From the NCBI GenBank assembly GCA_944381165.1, contig CALWKC010000006.1, positions 1-64,000 of the forward strand: DNA of 64,000 bases, given 5' to 3'. This document shows positions 26,878 through 35,525 of the stretch, piece after piece. The translations under genes were made by a program, and so were the position numbers. Below the pieces are notes generated by a model. It did not search any database and was not told the DNA's origin. It saw only the letters and a program-made list of their open reading frames with translations. Position 1 is the first letter of the stretch; each line of letters opens with the position of its first letter. This stretch comes from an uncultured Lachnospira sp. Its GTDB lineage: Bacteria; Bacillota; Clostridia; Lachnospirales; Lachnospiraceae.

Positions 26878-26957
26878 CAAAGAGATAATTTTAAACAGAA
26901 TAAGATATTATGCAACCCCCTTGAAAGTCCTGTATTTTCAAGGGGTTTCTTTATGTC
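26878..26957. repeat. Right attachment site (attR), 80-bp direct repeat
   Basis: Perfect copy of 16531-16610. The open frame that appears to run through it (26756-26977) is not a credible gene. Confidence 0.92.
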
Positions 26958-27123
26958 ATGTTTTTGTAATTTTTTGAAAAAAGTACAGATTTTTTGAAGC
27001 GTAGCACACATATTTTCTAATATCACTATTTATCTGCCAGCATTTCGTTACAATAGCATGATATGGTGTCATGTGATTGTCGGATAGTTTGAAGACAGAG
27101 CCAAAGCCATTATGTAGTTGCAT
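26958..27123 (-). pseudogene. Left end and integrase remnant of a second rpsI-family element
   Basis: 26958-27010 aligns base for base, with changes, to the first element's left end (16611-16663), including one GTAGCACACA arm site. At 27021 it jumps into the 5' end of an integrase gene: codons 1-34 (27123 down to 27021) read MQLHNGFGSVFKLSDN and AIVTKCWQINSD, clearly related to the intact integrase at 17467-18519. The sequence is too diverged to be a simple duplication of the first element. The rest of the integrase and the arm region between are deleted. Confidence 0.85.
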
Positions 27124-27240
27124 CAATCACCACTCTTCTTTTTTGAACACCCATTTTTAATTTGAAGTAAATATTTTTCTATTATTTTAAGGTCTACAGC
27201 TTACCCATCCAATTATTATCTAAAGCAAATTACGTATTAT
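27124..27240. other. Non-coding debris
   Basis: AT-rich sequence upstream of the integrase remnant. No gene or repeat was recognised. Confidence 0.4.
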
Positions 27241-27590
27241 CTATGCTTTTGTTTTATCTTGTACAAGAGTCAGTAAATACATATCGCTGAAATTATCTGT
27301 AACTTTTATAATGTCATAATCAATATCTGTATTTTTCATTAATATTATTAACTGTGCTTTTTACGTTATCATATGTTTATAATCGGATTCTAATAAGTAT
27401 TGAACAACACGTAATAAATATTCCATTTCTATATAGTTGGTCAGCAGGATATTTAAAGTTTCTATGGGATAATATCTTTGCTATTGATATGCATTTATCA
27501 TGTTTTTTGATAAGCGTAACATAATGTAAGGGTATTTATAGTGGCATCATCTAAAGTTATAACTTCATAATATTCTTTTATAGTGTCGAA
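27241..27590 (-). pseudogene. Decayed leftward gene of unknown function
   Basis: On the minus strand a coding-like frame ends at TAG (27241) and reads back through DYDIIKVTDNFSDMYLLTLV, one in-frame TAA (27361-27363), EMEYLLRVVQYLLESDY, a second in-frame stop near 27481, and a frameshift into EYYEVITLDDATINTLTLCY. It sits where the intact element has its leftward regulator upstream of int. The remnant is not visibly similar to that protein. Confidence 0.5.
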
Positions 27591-28151
27591 GTGAAAGATA
27601 ATTACAAAAGAAGTGCTGTCAAGAGTGCTTTAGGATGAGCTGCGAGAGATGGCTAATCTGGAAGTAATGGAGTACTCTGAAGAATGGATAGAAGAGAAAT
27701 CAAAAGATTGCAATCATGATTAGTTACAGAGTACAAGCTCAAAAAGGAGACTGAAAAACAGAATGATTTGCAAAAATATGGCAAAAAACAGGAGAGTGAG
27801 AATAAGTGGCAGAAATTTGAACAGAATACGTTATTTAGCAGAAGGTCAAGTCTGTCAACAGACATATCCAAAAGTGAAGATAATCTTGATAGAATCATAA
27901 AAAAGATATGTTGGAGAAGATTGGAGAGGTGGTGGGGAAAGTGGACAAAATAAGAAATAAGAACAAATGTTTGGATGAATACTTGCAAATGTTCAGATAA
28001 ATGAATATAATAGAACGTGTGATCAGGGGAGAGAATATGAGTAGCAAGTGGCACAATTTTAAGGCTAGACAAAGAATATAAATATCAGAAGTACAAACTT
28101 ATAGTACAGTGAATAGTGATAAAATATGTGTATGCAGAAGGAGATGAAGAT
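27591..28151 (+). other. AT-rich degenerate region
   Basis: Several short broken frames occur on the plus strand, for example EVMEYSEEWIEEKSKD near 27660 and a lysine/glutamine-rich KKETEKQNDLQKYGKKQE near 27750, but none has an intact start, length or family. It reads as pseudogene debris leading into the defence genes. TAAAAT near 28109 could be a -10, without a clear -35. Confidence 0.45.
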
Positions 28152-28922
28152 ATGTCTAGGTATACAGAAAGCAAAATTGCTGTTGAAGCAGTTAAGGTAG
28201 TAGAAGAATATGGAGAGCTTTCTATGGGCGAATTAATAGAGATTTTGATTCAACGTATGCAGCCAACAGGACATGATATTGAAATTATAGCTAATAGGAA
28301 TGATTCATATTTTTCTCAAAAGGTAAGAAATTTGCGTTCGCATTCAAATAAAATATTTTTTAATAATGTATATTATGATGAGGTGATAGATAAGTATGTT
28401 TCATATGAGTGTAAAAAAATGAAAGTTAATCTTGATGAGAAAGTTTATGTCGAGGAACTTGGACAAAAGAAAAATAAGGCTACAATATTTTATGCACGAA
28501 AATTAGATTATGAGAGAATTAATAGAGAAAGAAAATTGATTGGAAATGCTGGCGAGGAATTGGTATACAAAGCCCAAATTAAATTTGTGAAGGAGTGTGC
28601 TCCAGAATATTTGAAAAGTGTTCGTCATGTTTCTAAATTGGATGGTGATGGTGCCGGATATGATATATGTTCCTTTAATGCTGATAAAAAGTTAGTATAT
28701 ATAGAAGTGAAGTCAACAACAGGGAAAAAGGAAACGCCATTTTATATGACATCAACTGAATACGCTTTTTTTGAGCTACACAAGGATAATTATATAATAG
28801 CTAGAGTATATGAGTTTGATATGAATACAAAAGTAGGAAAAATAGAATATGTATCAGGAACAGATTTTGAAGGTGTATTCGAAAAAGAGGTTTCTGCGTA
28901 TAAGATAATATACAAAAAATAG
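28152..28922 (+). CDS. wHTH-DUF3883 protein (PD-(D/E)XK nuclease-like)
   Basis: A 256-residue protein. Residues about 5-65 resemble the winged-helix module found at the N-terminus of restriction-associated proteins. Residues about 145-245 look like DUF3883, with GAGYDICSF and YIEVKSTTGKKETPFYM giving the D and E-x-K of a PD-(D/E)XK-type fold. AAGGAG is spaced for the ATG at 28152. It begins a co-directional cluster with a methylase and a restriction enzyme, so a nuclease or modified-DNA sensor role is inferred. Confidence 0.7.
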   Translation: MSRYTESKIAVEAVKVVEEYGELSMGELIEILIQRMQPTGHDIEIIANRNDSYFSQKVRNLRSHSNKIFFNNVYYDEVIDKYVSYECKKMKVNLDEKVYVEELGQKKNKATIFYARKLDYERINRERKLIGNAGEELVYKAQIKFVKECAPEYLKSVRHVSKLDGDGAGYDICSFNADKKLVYIEVKSTTGKKETPFYMTSTEYAFFELHKDNYIIARVYEFDMNTKVGKIEYVSGTDFEGVFEKEVSAYKIIYKK

Positions 28923-28934
28923 GAGGGACTTCTA

Positions 28935-30107
28935 ATGAAAACGGTGTTAGAGAATAGATTATCGCCATTAATTAAATATCCCGGTGGTAAAGAAAGAGAA
29001 TTAAATTTTATTGTGCCAGCACTTCCTAATAAAATTGATAATTATTATGAACCTTTTGTTGGCGGTGGAGCAGTATATTTTGCTATTAAGTCTAAAAAAT
29101 ACTACATTAACGATAAGTCTGATGAATTAATTTCTCTTTATGAAATGGTTAAGGAACAAAACAAGGAATTTTTCGATAAACTTAATGCTATTGAGTATAA
29201 CTGGAATATTATAAGCAAAGTAGTAGACCATCATGAGAAAACGATAGTGGATATTTATTATAAATATAAGAATGGCAAACTTAATAAACAACAATTGGGA
29301 GACAAAATTACAGAGTTTGTACTTGCAAATGCAGAAGAATTTAATGGATTATTAAAGACAAAATTCAATTATTTGATTGAAGAGTTTGTTTTTGAATTAT
29401 GTAAGAGTATAAAAAACAAAATGGTACGAATGCATAAAATAGAAGGTGAAAAAGGAGATTTAGTATATGAAGATGTTGTATCAAATATAGAATCCTCTTT
29501 GAAAGCTGCTTTTTATACACACTTTAGGATGTTGATGAATAATAGAGAAGAATTAGGACTTAGTAAAGAGTTTGCAACAGCAATTTATTTTTTTATAAGA
29601 CAAGTATGTTATTCATCTATGTTTAGATACAATAAGGAGGGTAAGTTTAATGTTCCTTATGGTGGTATCTCATATAATAGAAAATCATTTGCAAACAAAA
29701 TAGATTATTATCAAAATGAAGATGTGGTTAAGCATCTTGCGGATACAACAATAGGTAATATGGATTTTTATGATTTTATGAATAAGTATACACCTAAAAA
29801 GAATGATTTTGTATTCTTGGATCCACCATATGATTCCGAATTTAGTACATATGCTAAAAATGAATTTAGTAAAGATGATCAGACAAGATTGGCAGATTAT
29901 TTAATAAAAGAATGTAAAGCTAATTTTATGATTGTTATAAAAAATACTGAATATATTTCTTCGTTGTATCGTGAGGGTACTAAAACAGCTAATGGGAAGC
30001 AATTGTATGTATCATGTTTTGATAAGAGGTATTTTGTGAGTTTTCAGGACAGAAATGAAAAAAATGCTCAGCATTTATTAATTACAAACTATCGGATAGG
30101 AGAATAG
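28935..30107 (+). CDS. DNA adenine methylase, D12 class
   Basis: A 390-residue N6-adenine methyltransferase of the Dam/D12 family. Visible motifs are KYPGGKERE near residue 14, the SAM-binding YYEPFVGGGAVYF near 38, and the catalytic FLDPPYDSEFSTYAK near 296. It is about 110 residues longer than Dam, with the extra length in the helical recognition part. AGGAGGGAC precedes the start. It lies three bases before the restriction enzyme gene and likely protects the cognate sites. Confidence 0.9.
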   Translation: MKTVLENRLSPLIKYPGGKERELNFIVPALPNKIDNYYEPFVGGGAVYFAIKSKKYYINDKSDELISLYEMVKEQNKEFFDKLNAIEYNWNIISKVVDHHEKTIVDIYYKYKNGKLNKQQLGDKITEFVLANAEEFNGLLKTKFNYLIEEFVFELCKSIKNKMVRMHKIEGEKGDLVYEDVVSNIESSLKAAFYTHFRMLMNNREELGLSKEFATAIYFFIRQVCYSSMFRYNKEGKFNVPYGGISYNRKSFANKIDYYQNEDVVKHLADTTIGNMDFYDFMNKYTPKKNDFVFLDPPYDSEFSTYAKNEFSKDDQTRLADYLIKECKANFMIVIKNTEYISSLYREGTKTANGKQLYVSCFDKRYFVSFQDRNEKNAQHLLITNYRIGE

Positions 30108-30110
30108 TAA

Positions 30111-30923
30111 ATGGATGAAGCAAAAAAGGTTGCAATACAAAATATTGTTGATAAAGAGATAAAGAAGTTTGCTGATAGTTATGAAACTAGATTCACTAAA
30201 GAAGTTGATAATCCAGATGGAGTTATTAATAGCAAGAAAAATAATTGTTTTGTTGCTGAACTTGGTAAAGAGTTTATGTTTTATAGTGCATTTGTTAGAA
30301 GTTTTGATAGTTCATTTGGTAAGGTGTTAGAAAAGATAGGTAATGAAGTAGCGAAGTTATCCTATGATGTGCGTGGAAATATAGATTCGTTTTTGTTACC
30401 ACAGCAATCACAACATATGGATTATATCATTCTTGAATATGAAAAACATAGAAAACCAAAGATTTCTGACTATTGTGATTTTATGTGTATGATTCCTGAT
30501 GATACAAGGAGCTTTGAAAAATCACACGTAACAGATCATTATTTTTATAATGACGAGAAGAAAGAACATTATTTGATAGAACTTAAAGCGGGAGGGGATT
30601 TGGATAATAAGAAAGCAAAGACGGAAAAACTTGCAATGTTACAAGAATATTTTATTTTGAAAAATTCATTAAGGGACAAACCTGACGAAAAAATAAAGTT
30701 ATTTTTTGGAACTGCTTATAACAAGTATGGTGAAAATTCTGAATGGAAGCAAGAACGAGTAAAACAGTTTTTTGCAGAGGAAGAATTGTTGATTGGGAAA
30801 GATTACTGGAATTTTGTATGTGATGATCCTGATGGTTTTGACATTGTTTTCGAACAGTATAAGAAAAGCTCTGAATACATTAAAGAAGCGTTGGAAAGTA
30901 TAAAAACATTGTATTTTAAATAA
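30111..30923 (+). CDS. Type II restriction endonuclease, probable TdeIII family
   Basis: A 270-residue protein that I match by eye to the TdeIII-type restriction enzymes. Its C-terminal half has DFMCMIPD, then YLIELKAGGDLDNKKAKTEK (an E-x-K centre), FGTAYNKYGENSEWKQ, and LLIGKDYWNF. It starts three bases after the methylase stop, the usual partnership of a type II system. Codon use is strongly AT-rich like its neighbours. Specificity cannot be read from the sequence. Confidence 0.65.
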   Translation: MDEAKKVAIQNIVDKEIKKFADSYETRFTKEVDNPDGVINSKKNNCFVAELGKEFMFYSAFVRSFDSSFGKVLEKIGNEVAKLSYDVRGNIDSFLLPQQSQHMDYIILEYEKHRKPKISDYCDFMCMIPDDTRSFEKSHVTDHYFYNDEKKEHYLIELKAGGDLDNKKAKTEKLAMLQEYFILKNSLRDKPDEKIKLFFGTAYNKYGENSEWKQERVKQFFAEEELLIGKDYWNFVCDDPDGFDIVFEQYKKSSEYIKEALESIKTLYFK

Positions 30924-30936
30924 AGAGGAGGAAAAA

Positions 30937-31547
30937 ATGGATAAATATTATTATGATGTTGCGCTATCATTCGCAGGGAAGATAGAAATTATGTAGAGGC
31001 GGTTGCCACTATATTGAAATCGTTTAAAATAAATGTTTTCTATGATAATTTTAAACAAGAAGTATTATGGGGGAAAAATTTATATACATATTTGTTTGAT
31101 TTGTATAAAGATAAAGCTCGATATTGTGTGATGTTTATTTCGAAGTATTACAAAGAAAAATTATGGGCAAGCCATGAGAGAAAAGCTATACAAGAGAGAA
31201 TTTTTACTGAATTCGATAGTGAGTATTTACTTCCGGTTAGATTAGATGATACAACGATAGACGGAGTAGGAAAAACTATTGGTTATGTTGAAAATAAAAC
31301 CGCTGAAGAATTGGCATATATGATAGCAAAAAAACTTGATAAAGATTTAGATATAAACATAATGCTATATAATCTTCGTAAAATGCTGGGCGCTGACTAC
31401 AAAATAAATTTAGAAGATGGTAATGTGTGTTTTGTTAATGAAATAGAGCAATTTGAAGCCCAATATCCTGCTAGCATTTTGTTGGAAATGAATAAGTTGG
31501 GTTTGTTAGAGCAAATGTTTGTTGGTCCAGCAATTGTACCAAATTAG
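30937..31547 (+). pseudogene. TIR-domain protein, single-base frameshift
   Basis: From ATG 30937 (RBS AGAGGAGG) the frame reads MDKYYYDVALSFAG and then stops within six codons. Adding one G to the GGG at 30976-30978 restores FAGEDRNYVEAVATIL and joins the frame that runs to 31547, giving a 203-residue protein. The rest has the TIR features WGKNLYTYLFDLY, YCVMFISKYY and the HERKAIQER helix carrying a glutamate where NADase TIRs have their catalytic residue. A sequencing error, phase variation or true inactivation are all possible. Confidence 0.8.
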
Positions 31548-31802
31548 TCAGATGAGGTTGAAAATGGATTATAATAAAATACCATATTGTGAATAGGAAA
31601 ATATTATGGTTAATTATATAAATCAATGTAGCATCTTATGAATATGATAGTTGAATATTTAAATGAAAATCATAGTATTTCAGTACATGTTATTAAAGGA
31701 TGATATGCAGTGCTAAAGAATGAATTGTGTGAAGATGCGAAAGAAATATTGTTGGTAAGAAATGATAGAGAAATGAAGTTTATATGGGAGTTTTTTCGCT
31801 AA
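31548..31802 (+). other. Gene debris after the TIR gene
   Basis: Short broken frames only. The longest is about 31 codons ending at 31800-31802 and includes CEDAKEILLVRNDREMK, likely the C-terminus of a lost protein. Confidence 0.4.
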
Positions 31803-32239
31803 GCATTCAAGAAGAAGGTTTGTTTGGATTTACTGTTCATACCAATAGTGCAGTGAATCATACGACATATGCCGAAATTACACGCCGTGAAAAAGACGGG
31901 ACATTGACCAACAAGGGTAAAAAAACAGTTAATGAATTCGGAATAAGGACAAATATATGGCGTTATGCAAACGGAAAAGGGTTTTCTACTAAAGATAAAA
32001 TGGCATATCAGCATCCTGCTATTTTTCCGGAAAAGCTCGCGGAGGACCATATAAGGTCGTGGTCTAATCCAGGCGACATTATACTGGACCCGTTTCTTGG
32101 CAGCGGAACGTCTTTGATTTCCGCCTTAAATTGCGGGCGGAACTTTATCGGCTATGAATATAACGAGGGCTTCAGGGAACTTATGCAGTCGCGGTTTGAC
32201 GCAGAACTGGACGTTAACGCCGATATAATGTTTATATAG
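31784..32239 (+). pseudogene. DNA methyltransferase, C-terminal fragment
   Basis: About 145 residues match the C-terminal part of N4/N6 DNA methyltransferases of the type with the SAM motif at the end: NIWRYANGKGFSTKD, HPAIFPEKLAEDHI and DPFLGSGTSLISAL with FIGYEYN. The catalytic DPPY/SPPY part that should precede is missing, so the protein is unlikely to be active. Base composition here is richer in GC than the defence cassette and resembles the chromosome, so the junction with the foreign DNA is probably near 31.8 kb. Confidence 0.7.
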
Positions 32240-32246
32240 CGTATTG

Positions 32247-32296
32247 TAAAAAGTATCGCCTGTATTATAATTTATAATACAGGCGATACTTTTTTT
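32247..32296 (+). terminator. Long perfect terminator hairpin
   Basis: About 18-20 bp of perfect pairing (from AAGTATCGCCTG at 32251 to CAGGCGATACTT at 32291) ending in seven Ts. It closes the methyltransferase remnant. Confidence 0.9.
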
Positions 32297-32334
32297 GGGC
32301 GTGAAATGTATTTTGTCGGGAATGGAGGAGTATT

Positions 32335-33729
32335 ATGGGAATAGCAATGTTTGTTATATTTTTGATGAGTGATTTATTTACGGTACTGATATGCAGATAC
32401 GCTATGTCGGATACTTACGAATATAAAAACGGAATTATACTCGGCGTTCATATTCCGCAGAGTGCGCTTGAAAGCGACGAGGTTGAGACGTTTTTAACCT
32501 CGGCAAGAAAGCGTTATAAATATTTTCAGAATATAAATATACTGTTTGCAGTAGTTGTGTACATACCTATACTGTTTAATCTGGCTGCGGGTATTTTTGT
32601 ATGGATTTTTTGGCTTGTGATATACATTGCAGGCTATACATTCTCCACAAACAGTGCTCACAGAAAAATGTACAGAATTAAAATTAAAAACGGCTGGATT
32701 AATGAGAGCAGCAGAAGGGTTTATGCCGATACAGGGCTGTCGTCTGTGCAGCAGGGCAAACCCGTAAGTCTGAAATGTCATATATTTATTATGATATTTG
32801 AAGTTATCCTTTTTGTACCATTTCTGTGGAGGATAAGGGAAATATATTTTGGGGAAATTGCCGTATATTTTGCTGCCGCTGCTGCGGTATCGCTGGCAGC
32901 TTTCCTGCTTCATATATTCATTGACCGCAGGTTAGATACCGTGTACAGCGAAGATGCGCGGATTAACCAAACGGTGAATTATGCAGTAAAAAAATATTGG
33001 GGAATCGGGCTTGTTTTGCTCAGTGCTGTAAACTGCATGGCATATATGTTTGTTGATATTGGCATGCTGATTAACGGGGAATTAAATTTTGTATGGTTTA
33101 TAATTTACATAATTATACAGATGTTTTCCGTGGCAGCTATATTTATTACGTTAATGATGTTAAGAAAAGAAAAAAATCTAATTCTTGCAGATGAAAATCC
33201 GCCTGTATATGTCGATGATGACGAGTACTGGAAAACAGGCTATTACTTCAATCCGGACGACAGACACCTTCTTGTTCAAAATCGTCTGTGTGATACAAAT
33301 TATGCGTTTAATTACGCAAGACCCGCAGCAAGGGTTATAGTAGGGGCGATAACGGTTTTTATTGCGGCAGCCATAATAATAACGGCTGTGCTGCTGATAC
33401 CTTTTATGAATGTTACGGTTAATATAGAGCTGGACGATAATTATTTAAAGGTTAAAGCGGCCGGTTATAAATGTGAGATTTCTCTCGATGATATAAAAAA
33501 TGTCGAATTGCTGGAAAAAATGCCGGAGGATAATTTTACAAGAACAAACGGCGGCTCAACAGACGAGTATAGTATAGGGTATTTCAGCGGCAGAACTGCC
33601 GGAAAGTGTATGCTGTTTATATTTAATGACTGTTCGCCTGTGCTTAAAATAGAAACCGGTGATAAGACAGTATTTGTAAATAATAAAGACAGCAGCAGTA
33701 TTATTGATTTATATAATGAGTTAAAGTAA
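32335..33729 (+). CDS. Membrane protein with DUF5808 and PH-like domain
   Basis: A 464-residue membrane protein with about eight helices. A DUF5808-type segment lies around residues 300-335 (DDEYWKTGYYFNPDDRHLL and NYARPAA). A last helix is followed by a soluble C-terminal PH-like domain (DDNYLKVKAAGYKCEISLDD). Such proteins are common in Lachnospiraceae and have no defined function. GGAGG precedes the ATG. It stands alone before the Hsp70 gene. Confidence 0.75.
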   Translation: MGIAMFVIFLMSDLFTVLICRYAMSDTYEYKNGIILGVHIPQSALESDEVETFLTSARKRYKYFQNINILFAVVVYIPILFNLAAGIFVWIFWLVIYIAGYTFSTNSAHRKMYRIKIKNGWINESSRRVYADTGLSSVQQGKPVSLKCHIFIMIFEVILFVPFLWRIREIYFGEIAVYFAAAAAVSLAAFLLHIFIDRRLDTVYSEDARINQTVNYAVKKYWGIGLVLLSAVNCMAYMFVDIGMLINGELNFVWFIIYIIIQMFSVAAIFITLMMLRKEKNLILADENPPVYVDDDEYWKTGYYFNPDDRHLLVQNRLCDTNYAFNYARPAARVIVGAITVFIAAAIIITAVLLIPFMNVTVNIELDDNYLKVKAAGYKCEISLDDIKNVELLEKMPEDNFTRTNGGSTDEYSIGYFSGRTAGKCMLFIFNDCSPVLKIETGDKTVFVNNKDSSSIIDLYNELK

Positions 33730-33803
33730 AATAGTATAAGAAGCATTATAAAAACAGTGGTAAGTACAAAAAATACAAAAAAATATGAGAGGGGTACAAA
33801 AAT

Positions 33804-35525
33804 ATGGCTATTATCGGAATTGATCTGGGGACTACTAACAGTTTGGTGAGCGTGTGGAAAGGAGGGCGTGTGCAGTTGATTCCCAATGTGTTTGGGGAAT
33901 ATCTGACGCCCTCCGTAGTCAGCTTTGGTGAAGATGACGAGGTGTTTGTCGGGAAAATTGCGCAGGAAATGCTTGTCACACATCCGTACAGTACATTTTG
34001 TGAGTTCAAGAGAAATATGGGTACAAATTACAGGTATCACTCGGGAAAGAAGAGTTATCGCGCAGAAGAGCTGTCGGCATTTGTGCTGAGAAGGCTGAGA
34101 GAGGACGCGGAAAAATTCCTGGGCGAGCCGGTGACAGAGGCAATTATAAGTGTTCCGGCGTATTTTGACGACAATAAGCGCTGCGCGACTAAAAATGCGG
34201 GAAGGCTTGCAGGACTTAATGTTGCCCGTCTGGTTAATGAGCCGTCGGCAGTAGCGTTAAAGCACCACACACAGTCACAGGAGCCGGAGAAGTTTATGGT
34301 TTTTGATTTCGGCGGAGGCACTCTTGATGTGTCTCTGGTGGAGGCATTTGAAAATGTGGTGGAAATACAGGCTGTTGCGGGCGACAATTATCTTGGAGGA
34401 AAAGATTTTAATGAGATAATTGCTGACAATTTTTATGAGGAAAATAATATCATAAAATCCACACTTACAAAGGAAGAGCAGGAGATTATTTTAAAGGAAG
34501 CCGAAAAACTAAAAATTGCCCTGTCTGAAAGTAACGAGGCAGAGGGGAGTGTGCGCATAAATGACTGTGAATACAAGATGTATATGACTAATCAGAAGCT
34601 TATACATATATCGTCGGAGCTGTTTTCAAGGATGCTTCAACCGATAAAAAAGGTAATCAATGCCGCAGAGCTTGATTTGTATGAGCTGGATAAGGTTATA
34701 CTTGTCGGCGGCTCGTCTAAAATGCCGGTAGTGCGTAAATATATTCAGAGTATTTTTGAGGATAAAGCGGAGGTTGTTTTAGAGCAAAATCCGGATGAAA
34801 GCGTGGCACTGGGCGTTGGAACGGCGGCTGCGATTAAGGAGAGAGCGGGAGAAATTAAGGATATGGTTTTAACGGATATTTGTCCGTTTTCTCTTGGGAC
34901 TGCCACATACGACGGGCTGTTTTCGCCGATTATTGAGCGCAATGAAACCCTGCCGTGCCGGAGAACAAGGACTTATGTGACAGTACAAAATAATCAGACA
35001 CAGATGACGTTTCCTATATATCAGGGGGATAACCTTGTTGCTGATGACAATCTGAAGCTTGGAGAGCTGACAGTGACGAAAATTCCGCGAGCCGCTAAGG
35101 GCGAGCAGGGAGTTGACGTTACATTTTTGTATGATATTAACGGAATACTGGACATTAAGCTCGAGAGCAGCAATCAGACACTGCATAAAGTAATTGTAAA
35201 TAAAAATATAGGAATGTCGGAAAAAGAGGTTGAGAAAAGGCTTGAAGAGCTGAGAAAAATGACAATTCATCCTATCGAAAAAGAAGAAAACAGACTGCTG
35301 ATAGAGAAAGCCGAGCGCTTATACAGAGAGGTAAACCATGAAAAGCAGAGACTGATTACAGCGTTTTTAAACAATTTCAAGGAGACGCTGATGCACGGAA
35401 AAGATAAGGCGATAAGAGAAGAATATGTGCGCTTTGCGGTTGTGCTTGAGGAAATAGACAGAGGCCAGTTCGATTTTGACAGCTTTGACGAGAACTTCTG
35501 GTCGGAGGAGGATTCCGATGAGTGA
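33804..35525 (+). CDS. hscC: HscC-type Hsp70 chaperone
   Basis: A 573-residue Hsp70 homologue with the actin-like ATPase domain: IGIDLGTTNSLVSVW, AIISVPAYFDDNKRCATK, VFDFGGGTLDVSLVE, and VILVGGSSKMPVVR. A substrate-binding domain follows, shorter than DnaK and without the long lid tail. The length and motif details fit HscC rather than DnaK. It overlaps a J-domain-like gene by eight bases. No grpE is adjacent, and HscC proteins generally work without it. Confidence 0.88.
   Translation: MAIIGIDLGTTNSLVSVWKGGRVQLIPNVFGEYLTPSVVSFGEDDEVFVGKIAQEMLVTHPYSTFCEFKRNMGTNYRYHSGKKSYRAEELSAFVLRRLREDAEKFLGEPVTEAIISVPAYFDDNKRCATKNAGRLAGLNVARLVNEPSAVALKHHTQSQEPEKFMVFDFGGGTLDVSLVEAFENVVEIQAVAGDNYLGGKDFNEIIADNFYEENNIIKSTLTKEEQEIILKEAEKLKIALSESNEAEGSVRINDCEYKMYMTNQKLIHISSELFSRMLQPIKKVINAAELDLYELDKVILVGGSSKMPVVRKYIQSIFEDKAEVVLEQNPDESVALGVGTAAAIKERAGEIKDMVLTDICPFSLGTATYDGLFSPIIERNETLPCRRTRTYVTVQNNQTQMTFPIYQGDNLVADDNLKLGELTVTKIPRAAKGEQGVDVTFLYDINGILDIKLESSNQTLHKVIVNKNIGMSEKEVEKRLEELRKMTIHPIEKEENRLLIEKAERLYREVNHEKQRLITAFLNNFKETLMHGKDKAIREEYVRFAVVLEEIDRGQFDFDSFDENFWSEEDSDE

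Larger units (their letters stand above)
16531..26957. mobile_element. Integrated element in rpsI, satellite-like (about 10.3 kb)
   Basis: The element is delimited by identical 80-bp direct repeats (16531-16610 and 26878-26957) made of the rpsI 3' end and its terminator. Inside are a tyrosine integrase next to the left end, a leftward regulator-like gene, and a rightward block of small DNA-binding proteins, primase-helicase, HNH nuclease, TerS-like protein, serine recombinase and sigma factor. No relaxase, type IV secretion, capsid or large terminase gene was found. The gene content recalls phage-inducible chromosomal islands. A non-conjugative mobilisable element is the alternative. Confidence 0.85.

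Noticed and set aside
26756..26977. A 73-codon open frame crossing the right attachment site
   Set aside because: It overlaps the sigma factor end, runs through the rpsI terminator and attR, and has no family-like sequence or RBS; it is a chance frame.
27653..28072. A 139-codon minus-strand frame in the degenerate region
   Set aside because: It lacks an RBS and is Phe/Leu/Ser-rich from AT-biased antisense of a lysine-rich stretch; no domain recognised.
30111..30923. Assigning a recognition sequence such as GGNCC to the restriction enzyme
   Set aside because: Family match is by eye and specificity varies within families; the D12 adenine methylase partner does not define it either.
26958..32239. 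Treating the whole defence region as part of the first element
   Set aside because: It lies outside the perfect 80-bp repeats and begins with a different integrase remnant, so it belongs to an older insertion.
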